From M3007 sp040397785 (GTDB lineage Bacteria > Bacteroidota > Bacteroidia > Chitinophagales > Saprospiraceae): a DNA stretch of 64,000 nucleotides. Below the pieces are notes generated by a model. That model worked only from the letters and a program-made list of their open reading frames with translations, was not told where the DNA came from and searched no databases. Positions within the stretch are counted from its first letter, which is position 1; every line of letters starts with the position of its first letter. Position numbers and translations under genes: made by a program. The stretch is from contig JBBAVI010000002.1 in the NCBI GenBank assembly GCA_040397785.1, forward strand, positions 1 through 64,000. The letters are read 5' to 3'. Of the stretch, positions 1 to 8,205 are shown piece by piece.

Positions 1-33
1 TTTTTAATTATGTGTAATGATGGCTAAACTTGA

Positions 34-438
34 AATTTTTCACGAACCATTGATAATGATGCTTACGCACAGAAAGAAGGAACACCGAACTTTGCATTTT
101 CAGTTTCAGAGCAAATTATTGACTGTAAACTACAACTGACTATTACGGCACAAGGCAGCACAAATTGTGAACACGAGTGGAACCTTGGGTCTTGTGGATC
201 TAATCAGATCAAAATAGGTAATCAGGTTACGTTTTTTATATCCAACGTAAATACATATCTGAATACGCCTATTATTGTTGACCATAAAATTACATGTAAC
301 GGAGTTGTTTCAGGATTAATCCAACCATATTCTATTAACACCCAAGGGATATTTATTGGCAAACCGGAAGATTATAGCGTTGTTTTTTCGGCAAGTGGTT
401 TAATTGGATGCAACAATGGAATAGCGCTGTTAAGTGGG
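34..438 (+). other. open in-frame coding extension upstream of the first T9SS gene, no start codon
   Basis: The frame of the next gene stays open from position 34, just after in-frame TAA (25-27) and TGA (31-33) stops, but contains no ATG before 439. The translated stretch looks like real extracellular protein, with several cysteines, Thr/Ser-rich strands and continuity into the annotated gene. None of the three plus-strand frames is open through 1-34, so the true N-terminus and signal peptide are not visible. Either a frameshift or nonsense change cut off the 5' end, or there is a sequencing error, or a non-ATG start is used. Seen directly: open frame and stops. Inference: decayed or mis-assembled 5' end. 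Confidence 0.6.
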
Positions 439-3237
439 ATGGAGTCGCAAAAAAATATATATGTTGCGAGCAGCATTCAATTTAATAACAATGTTCAGTA
501 CTTTGATAATGTGGATATTTGTATGGATCCAGGTACGTCCTTAATTGTTGGTACCGGGAACACTTTTATGCCAAATTCAGTTCAGTTTACGAATGGTTCA
601 AAAATACATAACGGGATTAACGGGACTTCACAGAGCGCTATATGGAAAGGCATTGAAGTGAAAAACGATGGAACCTTGGAAATGTACAATACAACGGTTA
701 AAGGAGCTTTGGTGGGTATAAACTTAAAAAATAATGCCCAAGCGCGCATTAGACTACAAAACTCAACATTTGACAGAAATTATACAGGACTTGCGGCAAA
801 TTCAAATTTTGTCAACTTAGGAATTATTGGTAACGTGTTTAAAGGTATTGCATTAACAAGCCAAAATGTACCCGACTTTTCGGGAGTCAGTTTAGATCCT
901 TACCTTACAAACGCAGTAAATGGTCTCGTTTACAGTGCTAGTAAACCCATGTTTTCTGGTATTCTTTTAGTAGGGTCTATTCTCGATATTAGTAAAAAAA
1001 ATACTTTTGAGCGTATGGCGAACGGCATTTTCCTGAAAGATTGTAGCTCCAAAATCGAAAAATGTGTTTTTAAAGATATGAGCGAGGTAAAAGGAACTGG
1101 TTATACTGTATGGACTGGATACGGTATCATTTTCATAAATACCAGAGATTCCAATACGCCAACATATAGAAACATTGATCAATTAAATGAATTTACGGGT
1201 TGTGAAATTGGTGGCATTTATTTAACCAATTATGCTTACACCTATTTTAACAGTGCAAGATTTCGAACAATTGGAACGATGAATGGTTATAAACTAGACC
1301 TTCAAAACGCCCTGATCAAGGATCCCACGATACAAAACGTTATTAAACCATCGTCTATAAGTAATGCAAATATTTTATGTAAAAAATATGGTATCCAGGC
1401 AATTGGTGTGTCTTCTGCCGCTGTGGTAAATTACCTGAATATCTATTCAAATGAATTTTTTGTGGCGAATAATAACAATATCAATATCAATAAAGGAATA
1501 GAGATAGAAAATGTTTACACAAATAACAATAATATCACAGTGCAAAACAATAGTTTTTATGCACAAGATGGGGTAACTTCAGTAGCAAGCATTTATTATG
1601 TCCACTTGAAAAACATGAAGGAGGCTCTAGTGTCAAATAACATTATGAGTACAGGAGGGCTCACCACTGGAGGAACAGGCAATAGTAGTAATGTTTATGG
1701 CGTAGTTGTTCAAGGTGGCCAATCCAATAAACTGGAGTGTAATTCAATGGTGGGGTCTGTGTCACTTCCAAGTGGTTCTGGTGAGCAGCAAATTCAGGAT
1801 GCATCATATTGGGTGGATAATAGCCCTTTAAGTGAGCTTGCATTTAACAGAAGTTCTTACACTACCCATGGTATCCGTTTTACTGGCCCATGTTTGACAA
1901 ATAATTCTTATGCCATAAGATTTAATACGATGTATCGGAATGCATATAGCCTTTCTTATGATGCAAATGCCATTACGGGCCCTCAAAATTATGGTGGAAC
2001 AGATGGGAACGGCAATATTTGGCTGCAACAGGCTGCTGGATTTACTGGAGCTAGGCACGAAGGGGATTATCTTACAGTAATTAAATCCAGATATTTAACC
2101 CCTCCTTATGTATCGGGAGACCCTGAAAGTCAAAATCCAAATTCCTTTGAATTGGCGCCAAGTGTTTTACCGGATGATTGGTTCGATGTTACAGGCGAAC
2201 CAAACGAAGCCCAAGATCCTTGTGTGGATAATGTCGCTCCTAATGATAATCCAAGAATAACAGATTTGGATCGAAAAATTGCAGGTGGGCAATTCGTATT
2301 GGATACAACCACTCCAGATGGCTATTATTGGTTATATAAAGATTATTTATACCGCAAATCTTTAGATAATCCTGGCATTGCAGATACGATTTCTGTTATC
2401 CAAAATTTTATCACGGCCAATCAAAATCAAGCGATTGGAAAGTTGTACGGTGTAAAGCAAGGAATTAAAAACCTGTATGCTTTGTCTTCTGATGCGCAGC
2501 AAAACATTGCTAATTTGTCAAACACCATTCACCTTCGTTTAATCGATATTAGTATAATTGTCTCAATCCTTTTGGACAGTACCTTGGGTGCCGAACAAAA
2601 AGAGCAATGGATTGGGACACGTTATAATAAATCATTGGAGTTTGAGCACCTCCAAGACAGTTTGAACACGATTTTATTATTCGCGTATCAGGGAGCTACA
2701 CAGTCTGCAGCTGCCCTCCTTTTACAAAACAATGCAATTTCCAGCAATATTGCCGCAGAAGAAAACCAACGGTTTGTTAATAAAATTTTTATTGAGAAAA
2801 TTATTTTAAAAGATACGATCAGTACATCTGAATTGGATCAATTATTTAAAATTGCAGAACGATGCCCAACGTTTGGTGGCTGGGCTGTATATGAAGCAAG
2901 ATCGCTTTACACATGGTTCACAGGGCAGGAAGTAGAAGAAACGCCATGTGTGCCGGAAAATGGCGAACGATCAACGCCTGTTTCAAATGCTGCTGGTTCT
3001 GCTGTTACCATGTTTCCTAACCCTGCCGCTCAAACAATATTTATTCAATCGGCTCAAAATGAACTAGGACATGAGTTCATACTCACAAACCTATTGGGAC
3101 AAATTGTATTAACCAGATCCCTTGATGGAAACCAAACAGAAATTTCAATTAGCCATTTGAAACCAGGCGTATATTTTGCACAACTATTTTCTAATGGGCA
3201 AAAACAGCCGGTTGGAAAGTTAATGATCGCACGATAG
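439..3237 (+). CDS. T9SS-sorted surface protein with right-handed beta-helix-like repeats (5' end uncertain)
   Basis: The protein (932 residues from the first ATG) is probably secreted across the outer membrane by the type IX system. Residues about 20-500 are Asn/Gly/Ile-rich short strands typical of parallel beta-helix (pectate-lyase-like) repeats. About 590-830 is helical. The last ~75 residues form a Por-type sorting domain: an FPNPA start, an LLGQIV core, LKPGVYFAQL and a basic C-terminal IAR. No signal peptide is present at this ATG, although a T9SS cargo needs one. The open frame continues upstream to 34, so the true start is probably missing. Its C-terminal domain closely resembles that of the next gene (LKPGVYFAQL in both), so the two are likely co-sorted surface proteins. 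Function is unknown; adhesin or carbohydrate binding is possible. Confidence 0.8.
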   Translation: MESQKNIYVASSIQFNNNVQYFDNVDICMDPGTSLIVGTGNTFMPNSVQFTNGSKIHNGINGTSQSAIWKGIEVKNDGTLEMYNTTVKGALVGINLKNNAQARIRLQNSTFDRNYTGLAANSNFVNLGIIGNVFKGIALTSQNVPDFSGVSLDPYLTNAVNGLVYSASKPMFSGILLVGSILDISKKNTFERMANGIFLKDCSSKIEKCVFKDMSEVKGTGYTVWTGYGIIFINTRDSNTPTYRNIDQLNEFTGCEIGGIYLTNYAYTYFNSARFRTIGTMNGYKLDLQNALIKDPTIQNVIKPSSISNANILCKKYGIQAIGVSSAAVVNYLNIYSNEFFVANNNNININKGIEIENVYTNNNNITVQNNSFYAQDGVTSVASIYYVHLKNMKEALVSNNIMSTGGLTTGGTGNSSNVYGVVVQGGQSNKLECNSMVGSVSLPSGSGEQQIQDASYWVDNSPLSELAFNRSSYTTHGIRFTGPCLTNNSYAIRFNTMYRNAYSLSYDANAITGPQNYGGTDGNGNIWLQQAAGFTGARHEGDYLTVIKSRYLTPPYVSGDPESQNPNSFELAPSVLPDDWFDVTGEPNEAQDPCVDNVAPNDNPRITDLDRKIAGGQFVLDTTTPDGYYWLYKDYLYRKSLDNPGIADTISVIQNFITANQNQAIGKLYGVKQGIKNLYALSSDAQQNIANLSNTIHLRLIDISIIVSILLDSTLGAEQKEQWIGTRYNKSLEFEHLQDSLNTILLFAYQGATQSAAALLLQNNAISSNIAAEENQRFVNKIFIEKIILKDTISTSELDQLFKIAERCPTFGGWAVYEARSLYTWFTGQEVEETPCVPENGERSTPVSNAAGSAVTMFPNPAAQTIFIQSAQNELGHEFILTNLLGQIVLTRSLDGNQTEISISHLKPGVYFAQLFSNGQKQPVGKLMIAR

Positions 3238-3252
3238 AAACCAATTATTCAT

Positions 3253-3284
3253 ATATCCTGATCCCAACCCCGGGGTCAGGATAT
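3253..3284. terminator. hairpin between two T9SS genes
   Basis: A 13-bp stem (3253-3265 with 3272-3284, one G-T wobble) closes a 6-base loop and is followed by a T/A-rich run. It lies 15 bases after the first T9SS gene and 14 bases before the next ATG, so it probably terminates or attenuates the upstream transcript. Confidence 0.6.
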
Positions 3285-3298
3285 TTAATTTTATAAAC

Positions 3299-5047
3299 AT
3301 GAAAAAAGCACTACTATTTCTTGTTTTATTAACCTCCCCGATCCTCCTCCCAGCCCAATTCTATGATGCCAACTGGGTAAGCGGTGCCCGGTTTGGAAAT
3401 ATTGTAGTAGCAAGCAATCTTATTAGTTTCAATTCAATACCAATTTCAATCAACAGTTTTTATGGGAATACTGGTATGTCATTTACTAATATTACTTTAT
3501 CTGACAAAAAAGGCAATTTCCTTTGTTATTCAAATGGTATAAGGGTAGTCAACAATCAATATTCCCTCATTGAAGATGGGGATAGTCTTAGTTGGAATGA
3601 ACTAACATCAAATTATTACCTTCAAGGAAATACAAACGTAATGGGAATGATCGGAATACCTGATGTTGTCGAAGATTCTGTCTTTTATTTAATTTATAAT
3701 TTGTCGGACACTTCATCCTTTTTTGGTGTAAGCGTGCAAAGGGTTTTGTCCAGCATTGTTAATTTTAAAGAAAAATCAGGTTATGGGAAAGTTCTTCAAA
3801 AAAATACAACGCTTTGGACAGGCGTAAGAATCCAGGAGCTTTCCGCATGCCAACACGGGAACGGTCGGGACTGGTGGGTATTTGCCCAGGAAGACACCAT
3901 GAATGCTTACCACCGCGCGTTGCTTGGGCCGGATGGGTTTTCGCACATAGATACCCAGCGCATCGGGTACAAACCCGTCTGGGATTTTAGCGAGGGCGGC
4001 GGTCAAAATCTGTTTACCCCCGATGGTGCCAAATATATTGATTTTGATGCCTGGAACGGCATTCGTATGTTTGATTTCAACCGATGTACCGGGCAGTTAT
4101 CCAACCCACAGTTGATTGCATTCGATCAAAAATGGTCTTTCGGCGCTGGCGCAGCGGTTTCCCCAAATTCGCGCTTTTTGTATGTATCATCTTCCAACGC
4201 CATTGTTCAATACGATTTATGGGATTCCGATATCAAAACCTCCGCCGATACCGTGGCACTCCGTACGGCCAATTTGCCCGGTTTTTCGCTGATGGACCTC
4301 ATGATGGATGGGCGTATTTATGTTGTTCCATCTGGCTTAACGCGCAAGGGCCATTTCATCCGGTATCCCAATCGCAAAGGTGCGGCATGTGAAGTGGTAC
4401 AAGGCGGTGTGGATTTTCCCAATCGAGTTGATGCTTCTATTCCACATTTCCCTAATTACCGGCTCGGTGCTGACACCGGTAGCCCTTGCGATACCCTCGG
4501 CGTGGTACACAAACCGCTGGCGTGGTGGCGGTATGATGTGTCCGATACTTCGGGTTTGTCCGTAATTTTTACCGATAACTCCTGGTACATGCCCGAAACC
4601 TGGCAATGGTATTTTGGCAACCCCGATTCCGGGCAAAATACCAGTATGGATACCAATGCGGTACATCAGTTTACTGGTCCAGGCACCTATTACATTTGCC
4701 TGACGGTATGCAACAGCATTGGCTGCGATACTATGTGCCGCGCACTGGAAATAAAAACAGTGGGAACCACTCATTTGCAGCAGGCAGGGGTATCAATATC
4801 TCCCAATCCGGCTTCCGATTTTTTGCAAGTAGACTTTCCGAACTTTGAGCGCGGTTTTAATTTATTTTTAATCAATACCCTGGGGCAAGTAGTGCTCAAT
4901 ACCCTGGGGCAAGTAGTGCTCAATACCCCGCTGTTGGACGAACGTACGGAGGTATATGTGGGGCAATTGAAGCCGGGGGTTTATTTTGCGCAATTGCTTG
5001 GGCCGGGGGAGAAAAAGACTTTAGGTACGGTGTTGATTGCGCGGTAG
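3299..5047 (+). CDS. T9SS-sorted secreted protein with PKD-like domain
   Basis: A 582-residue secreted protein. Residues 1-20 are a clean signal peptide (MKK, hydrophobic core, PAQ cleavage). Residues ~25-390 look like a beta-propeller-type WD/YVTN-like region, with repeated short strands such as YVSSSNAIVQYD. Residues ~395-490 are a PKD-like Ig fold (WYFGNPDSG, then FTGPGTYYICLTV). The tail from ~499 (ISPNPASDF) is a T9SS type-A sorting domain ending in IAR. Inside that domain an 8-residue block (NTLGQVVL) occurs twice because of an exact 24-bp tandem duplication. The gene has its own terminator-like hairpin upstream and nothing co-directional downstream. The ligand or role is unknown; family knowledge says such proteins are cell-surface or extracellular. 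Confidence 0.88.
   Translation: MKKALLFLVLLTSPILLPAQFYDANWVSGARFGNIVVASNLISFNSIPISINSFYGNTGMSFTNITLSDKKGNFLCYSNGIRVVNNQYSLIEDGDSLSWNELTSNYYLQGNTNVMGMIGIPDVVEDSVFYLIYNLSDTSSFFGVSVQRVLSSIVNFKEKSGYGKVLQKNTTLWTGVRIQELSACQHGNGRDWWVFAQEDTMNAYHRALLGPDGFSHIDTQRIGYKPVWDFSEGGGQNLFTPDGAKYIDFDAWNGIRMFDFNRCTGQLSNPQLIAFDQKWSFGAGAAVSPNSRFLYVSSSNAIVQYDLWDSDIKTSADTVALRTANLPGFSLMDLMMDGRIYVVPSGLTRKGHFIRYPNRKGAACEVVQGGVDFPNRVDASIPHFPNYRLGADTGSPCDTLGVVHKPLAWWRYDVSDTSGLSVIFTDNSWYMPETWQWYFGNPDSGQNTSMDTNAVHQFTGPGTYYICLTVCNSIGCDTMCRALEIKTVGTTHLQQAGVSISPNPASDFLQVDFPNFERGFNLFLINTLGQVVLNTLGQVVLNTPLLDERTEVYVGQLKPGVYFAQLLGPGEKKTLGTVLIAR
4873..4920 (+). repeat. 24-bp perfect tandem duplication inside a sorting domain
   Basis: Two identical 24-base units sit at 4873-4896 and 4897-4920, followed by a partial third copy (CAATACCCC, 4921-4929). 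The duplication is in frame and repeats an 8-residue block in the core strand of the T9SS C-terminal domain. Confidence 0.95.
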
Positions 5048-5217
5048 CTATATTGAATATCGGTCTATTGACTCTGTGTTGGTTTAAAGCGACTTGCACC
5101 TTCAAAATATGATATTCTTATACCATGTTTAGAACTTAAATAAAAACCGTAATTCATATTTACACCAAGATAAGTACCAACTAGATTTTCAAGCGATAAA
5201 TCAACTTAAAATGGAGA

Positions 5218-5376
5218 TTAGATACATTTCACTTTTTCTTTTTTGAGAACAATTTTAGAGTCCCTAGGCATAAGAGAAACCTGCCCCTGCGCCTGAAAAC
5301 ACGTCAATAAGAAAAGTACTACAAGCAATGGAGCACCAAAATGTGCGCTAGATGGAAATTTGGAAGGTGTTTTCAT
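5218..5376 (-). CDS. small secreted or remnant ORF with signal peptide
   Basis: A 52-codon reading frame starts at the ATG at 5376. It has a convincing signal peptide: basic start, hydrophobic core PLLVVLFLL, then FQAQGQ. A short basic tail ends in a cysteine. It is too short for a recognisable domain. It could be a genuine small secreted peptide or the 5' remnant of a larger secreted protein cut by a stop. It lies downstream of the penicillin-binding protein terminator on the same strand, so it needs its own promoter. The rest of 5048-5217 shows nothing else I can support. Confidence 0.35.
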   Translation of the reverse strand: MKTPSKFPSSAHFGAPLLVVLFLLTCFQAQGQVSLMPRDSKIVLKKEKVKCI

Positions 5377-5415
5377 TAGGAATAGGGAGTTTAGGTGGTT
5401 AAGCCCTATAAAAGT

Positions 5416-5452
5416 CAAATCCCGTGCCACGTTTTTCGTGACACGGGATTTG
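5416..5452 (-). terminator. terminator of the penicillin-binding protein gene
   Basis: A 16-bp inverted repeat (5416-5431 with 5437-5452) has one C/A mismatch (G-T on the other strand) and a 5-base T loop. It lies 8 bases beyond the minus-strand stop of the class A penicillin-binding protein. The strong stem supports a transcript end here. Confidence 0.75.
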
Positions 5453-5459
5453 AAAAGCA

Positions 5460-8096
5460 CTAAATACCCTTTTTATCTTTCTCTTTTTCCTCCTCTCGCC
5501 GATGCCCAAAAATCTTCTTAAATAAACCCTGCTTTTTCCCGTCCACGGGTTCCTCTTCTTTTTTGGCGGCCGGATCTACAGGCGCCTCGCTGGGCTCGTT
5601 TTCGGTGGTTTTATCAGGTTTTTTAGTGTAAATCATGATGATTGAGTCCCGGAAAGTGGTATCCTGCATCAGGGTATGGAAGGAGTCCGGGTTAATACCG
5701 ATCCAGGGATAACAGCCCAACTGCGATGCAACCTCAGGCTTGGGATCCGGGAATTTTTCGGTAATCAACTTGCCCAACTTACGGTCATTCGCAATTTTAT
5801 GCCAAAACCAGGCAACAATCGGCAAGGCCATCGCCGAACCCTGACCCAAAACCATCGAACGGAAACGCACGGCCGGACTCGGTGCGCCCACCCAGGCGCC
5901 CGTGACCAATTGCGGATTGTAACAAATAAACCAGCCATCCGATTGATTTTGGGTGGTACCGGTTTTTCCTGCAAAATCGCCGGTAATGCCAAAGCCTCGG
6001 CGCAAACGCGATCCCGTGCCATAATTGATCACATTTTGCAGCATTTCAGTCATAATGGAGGCCTGGTCTTCAGTAAGTGCCTGCACATGCGGACCCAGTT
6101 CTGGATGGAGGGCCATTTCTTTTTTATAATCGTACAATACATTGCCATTGCGGTCTTCCACCTTCAGGACGGTTACCGGTTCGGGCCGCATACCCCCATT
6201 GGCCATGGTAGCATACACTTTGATCATATCATACAAGGTGATGTCTGCCGCACCCAAGCTAATGCCATATTCGCGGGGCAACCGACTGGTAATGCCCATT
6301 TTTTCAGCAAGATCAATCGTTTTTTGAATGCCTACTTTTTCAATCAATTGCGCAGCTACCACATTCACCGATTTGGTCAAAGCGCCAGACATGGAGTAAA
6401 AGCCGCCATAACTTTCATCCGAATTATGCGGTTCCCAGTCTACAATTTTCTTGATTTCGTTGGGGAAATAATCGCAAGGAGCAACACCTTCCTGTAATGC
6501 AGCCGAGTACACAATCGGTTTGAAGGTAGAGCCTACCTGCCGCTTGCTCAGGATATGGTCAAATTTGAAATATTTGAAATTGGTGCCACCCGCCCAGGCG
6601 CGTATGAAACCATTGCGGTGGTCCATGGCCATAAAGCCGCAATTGAGCATGCAGAAGTAATAACGCACACTGTCAATAGGGCTCATGATCGTATCTACAT
6701 CGCCGCCGCCTTTTTTCCAGGAGAAAATGGTCATTTTGACCGGTGTCTCAAAGTTTTTAAGGACTTCTTCGGGAGTTTTGCCCGCTTCTTTCAAACTTTC
6801 CCAGCGGTTGCTGCGCTTGATTTGTTCATCAATCCACTTATCGTCGCCCCAGGGTTTGTCCTGTTTGTAGTTTTTCCAGTGTTGGTTAAATTGCTTTTGA
6901 AGGTCGCTCATGTGTTTTTGTATGGCCTCCTCCGCGTACTGCTGCATTTTACTGTGCAGGGTGGTGTATATTTTAAGGCCATCGGTGTACAAATTGTAGT
7001 TCGTACCGTCTTCTTTCTGGTAGTTTTTGAGCAGTTTGGGCATCACCTCGGTGCGCAGGTACTCGCGAAAATACGTGCCCGGTCCGTCGTTGTTGCTGTC
7101 TACGCTGTAACGTTTGGCACCCACCGGTTTTTTACTCAACTCTTTAAATTCGGTATCCGAGAGATCGCCATTGCGCACCATTTGGTACAGCACCACATTC
7201 CGGCGTTTTTTGGCGTTTTCAGGATTCCTTACCGGATTGTAGAGGGTGGTGCCTTTAAGCATACCCACCAAGGTAGAAGCCTGATCGACCGTCAGATCCT
7301 TCGGCTTTTTATTAAAATACTGCTTGGAAGCCACCTGAATGCCAAAAACATCGCCTCCAAAGGGAACCGTATTGAGGTACAAATTGAGCAATTCCTGTTT
7401 GTTGTAAACATTTTCCAATTTGATGGAAATGAAATTTTCTCGTAATTTGTTGATTACCAGACTAATACCGGGTATCCAGTATGTTCGGCGTGGGTACAGG
7501 TTTTTGGCTAATTGCTGACTCAAGGTGGAGCCGCCACCCGATGATTCTTTGCCGGCGAGCATACCAAGGCCCACTCGAAACCAACTTTGCAGGTCGATGC
7601 CACTGTGCTCCAAAAAACGCCGGTCTTCCGTCGCAATCAAAGCCTTAACAATGTAGGGCGAAATATTATCAATTGAAATGGCCGTACGGTTTTCAATAAA
7701 ATATTTGCCAATCATCACGCTGTCTACCGTATAAATTTCAGTGGAATTGGCCGTTTCTACCTCTTTGAGTTCTTTCATGCTTGGCAGACGGCCAAACAAA
7801 CCGATCCAAACACCTAAAGTTAAAAAAAGCAGGGTGTAAACGCCCCATTTGATGAGCCAGCCTATCCAGGCCAGTACACTGCCTGCCAGGGGCTTTTTTT
7901 GTCGAAACTGTGCCCAACGTACCCAAAAAGGGGCCCATAATTTGGCCCAGACACGGGTGACCGGTGCAAGAAATGTGACAACAGGTGCCGTTACGCGGGT
8001 CCAAACAGCCCGAATCGGCGCTGTTTTGTCGGAAACCCAACGTAGGGTGTTTTGAATAATGGGATTTTGAAGGAAGGACTTGAATAAATCGCGCAT
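5460..8096 (-). CDS. class A (bifunctional) penicillin-binding protein, PBP1a-like
   Basis: This enzyme polymerises and cross-links peptidoglycan at the outer face of the inner membrane. Numbering from the ATG at 8096 gives 878 residues. A basic cytoplasmic segment is followed by one membrane anchor (~70-92). Next comes a GT51 glycosyltransferase with the catalytic-Glu motif EDRRFLEHSGID (~155), then a transpeptidase with SxxK as STFK (~522), SxN as SVN (~576) and KTGT (~709). The C-terminus is a Lys/Glu-rich tail. An upstream ATG at 8150 would add 18 residues, but a promoter-like element covers that stretch, so 8096 is preferred. The gene is monocistronic, with a strong hairpin 8 bases after the stop. 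Long plus-strand open frames over this gene are shadows. Confidence 0.93.
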   Translation of the reverse strand: MRDLFKSFLQNPIIQNTLRWVSDKTAPIRAVWTRVTAPVVTFLAPVTRVWAKLWAPFWVRWAQFRQKKPLAGSVLAWIGWLIKWGVYTLLFLTLGVWIGLFGRLPSMKELKEVETANSTEIYTVDSVMIGKYFIENRTAISIDNISPYIVKALIATEDRRFLEHSGIDLQSWFRVGLGMLAGKESSGGGSTLSQQLAKNLYPRRTYWIPGISLVINKLRENFISIKLENVYNKQELLNLYLNTVPFGGDVFGIQVASKQYFNKKPKDLTVDQASTLVGMLKGTTLYNPVRNPENAKKRRNVVLYQMVRNGDLSDTEFKELSKKPVGAKRYSVDSNNDGPGTYFREYLRTEVMPKLLKNYQKEDGTNYNLYTDGLKIYTTLHSKMQQYAEEAIQKHMSDLQKQFNQHWKNYKQDKPWGDDKWIDEQIKRSNRWESLKEAGKTPEEVLKNFETPVKMTIFSWKKGGGDVDTIMSPIDSVRYYFCMLNCGFMAMDHRNGFIRAWAGGTNFKYFKFDHILSKRQVGSTFKPIVYSAALQEGVAPCDYFPNEIKKIVDWEPHNSDESYGGFYSMSGALTKSVNVVAAQLIEKVGIQKTIDLAEKMGITSRLPREYGISLGAADITLYDMIKVYATMANGGMRPEPVTVLKVEDRNGNVLYDYKKEMALHPELGPHVQALTEDQASIMTEMLQNVINYGTGSRLRRGFGITGDFAGKTGTTQNQSDGWFICYNPQLVTGAWVGAPSPAVRFRSMVLGQGSAMALPIVAWFWHKIANDRKLGKLITEKFPDPKPEVASQLGCYPWIGINPDSFHTLMQDTTFRDSIIMIYTKKPDKTTENEPSEAPVDPAAKKEEEPVDGKKQGLFKKIFGHRREEEKEKDKKGI

Positions 8097-8121
8097 AGCG
8101 GAGGAAGCTCGTAAGAACGTG

Positions 8122-8150
8122 CGAAGGTAGTAAAATTTAAATGCCTGCAA
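8122..8150 (-). promoter_or_regulatory. Bacteroidota-type promoter for the PBP gene
   Basis: On the minus strand, TTG (8150-8148) is followed after 18 bases by TACCTTCG (8129-8122), one change from TAnnTTTG. This places the transcript start between the two candidate ATGs and favours 8096. Confidence 0.5.
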
Positions 8151-8205
8151 GAAGGCTTGCCAAACGACACAAGTAAAATTCTTGTCAGACGATCAAAATC
8201 AAAAT

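Noticed and set aside
5676..7445. Long plus-strand open frames (273 and 296 codons) over the PBP gene
   Set aside because: They are shadows of the strongly supported minus-strand PBP frame, with low-complexity, poorly protein-like sequence and no promoter or motif.
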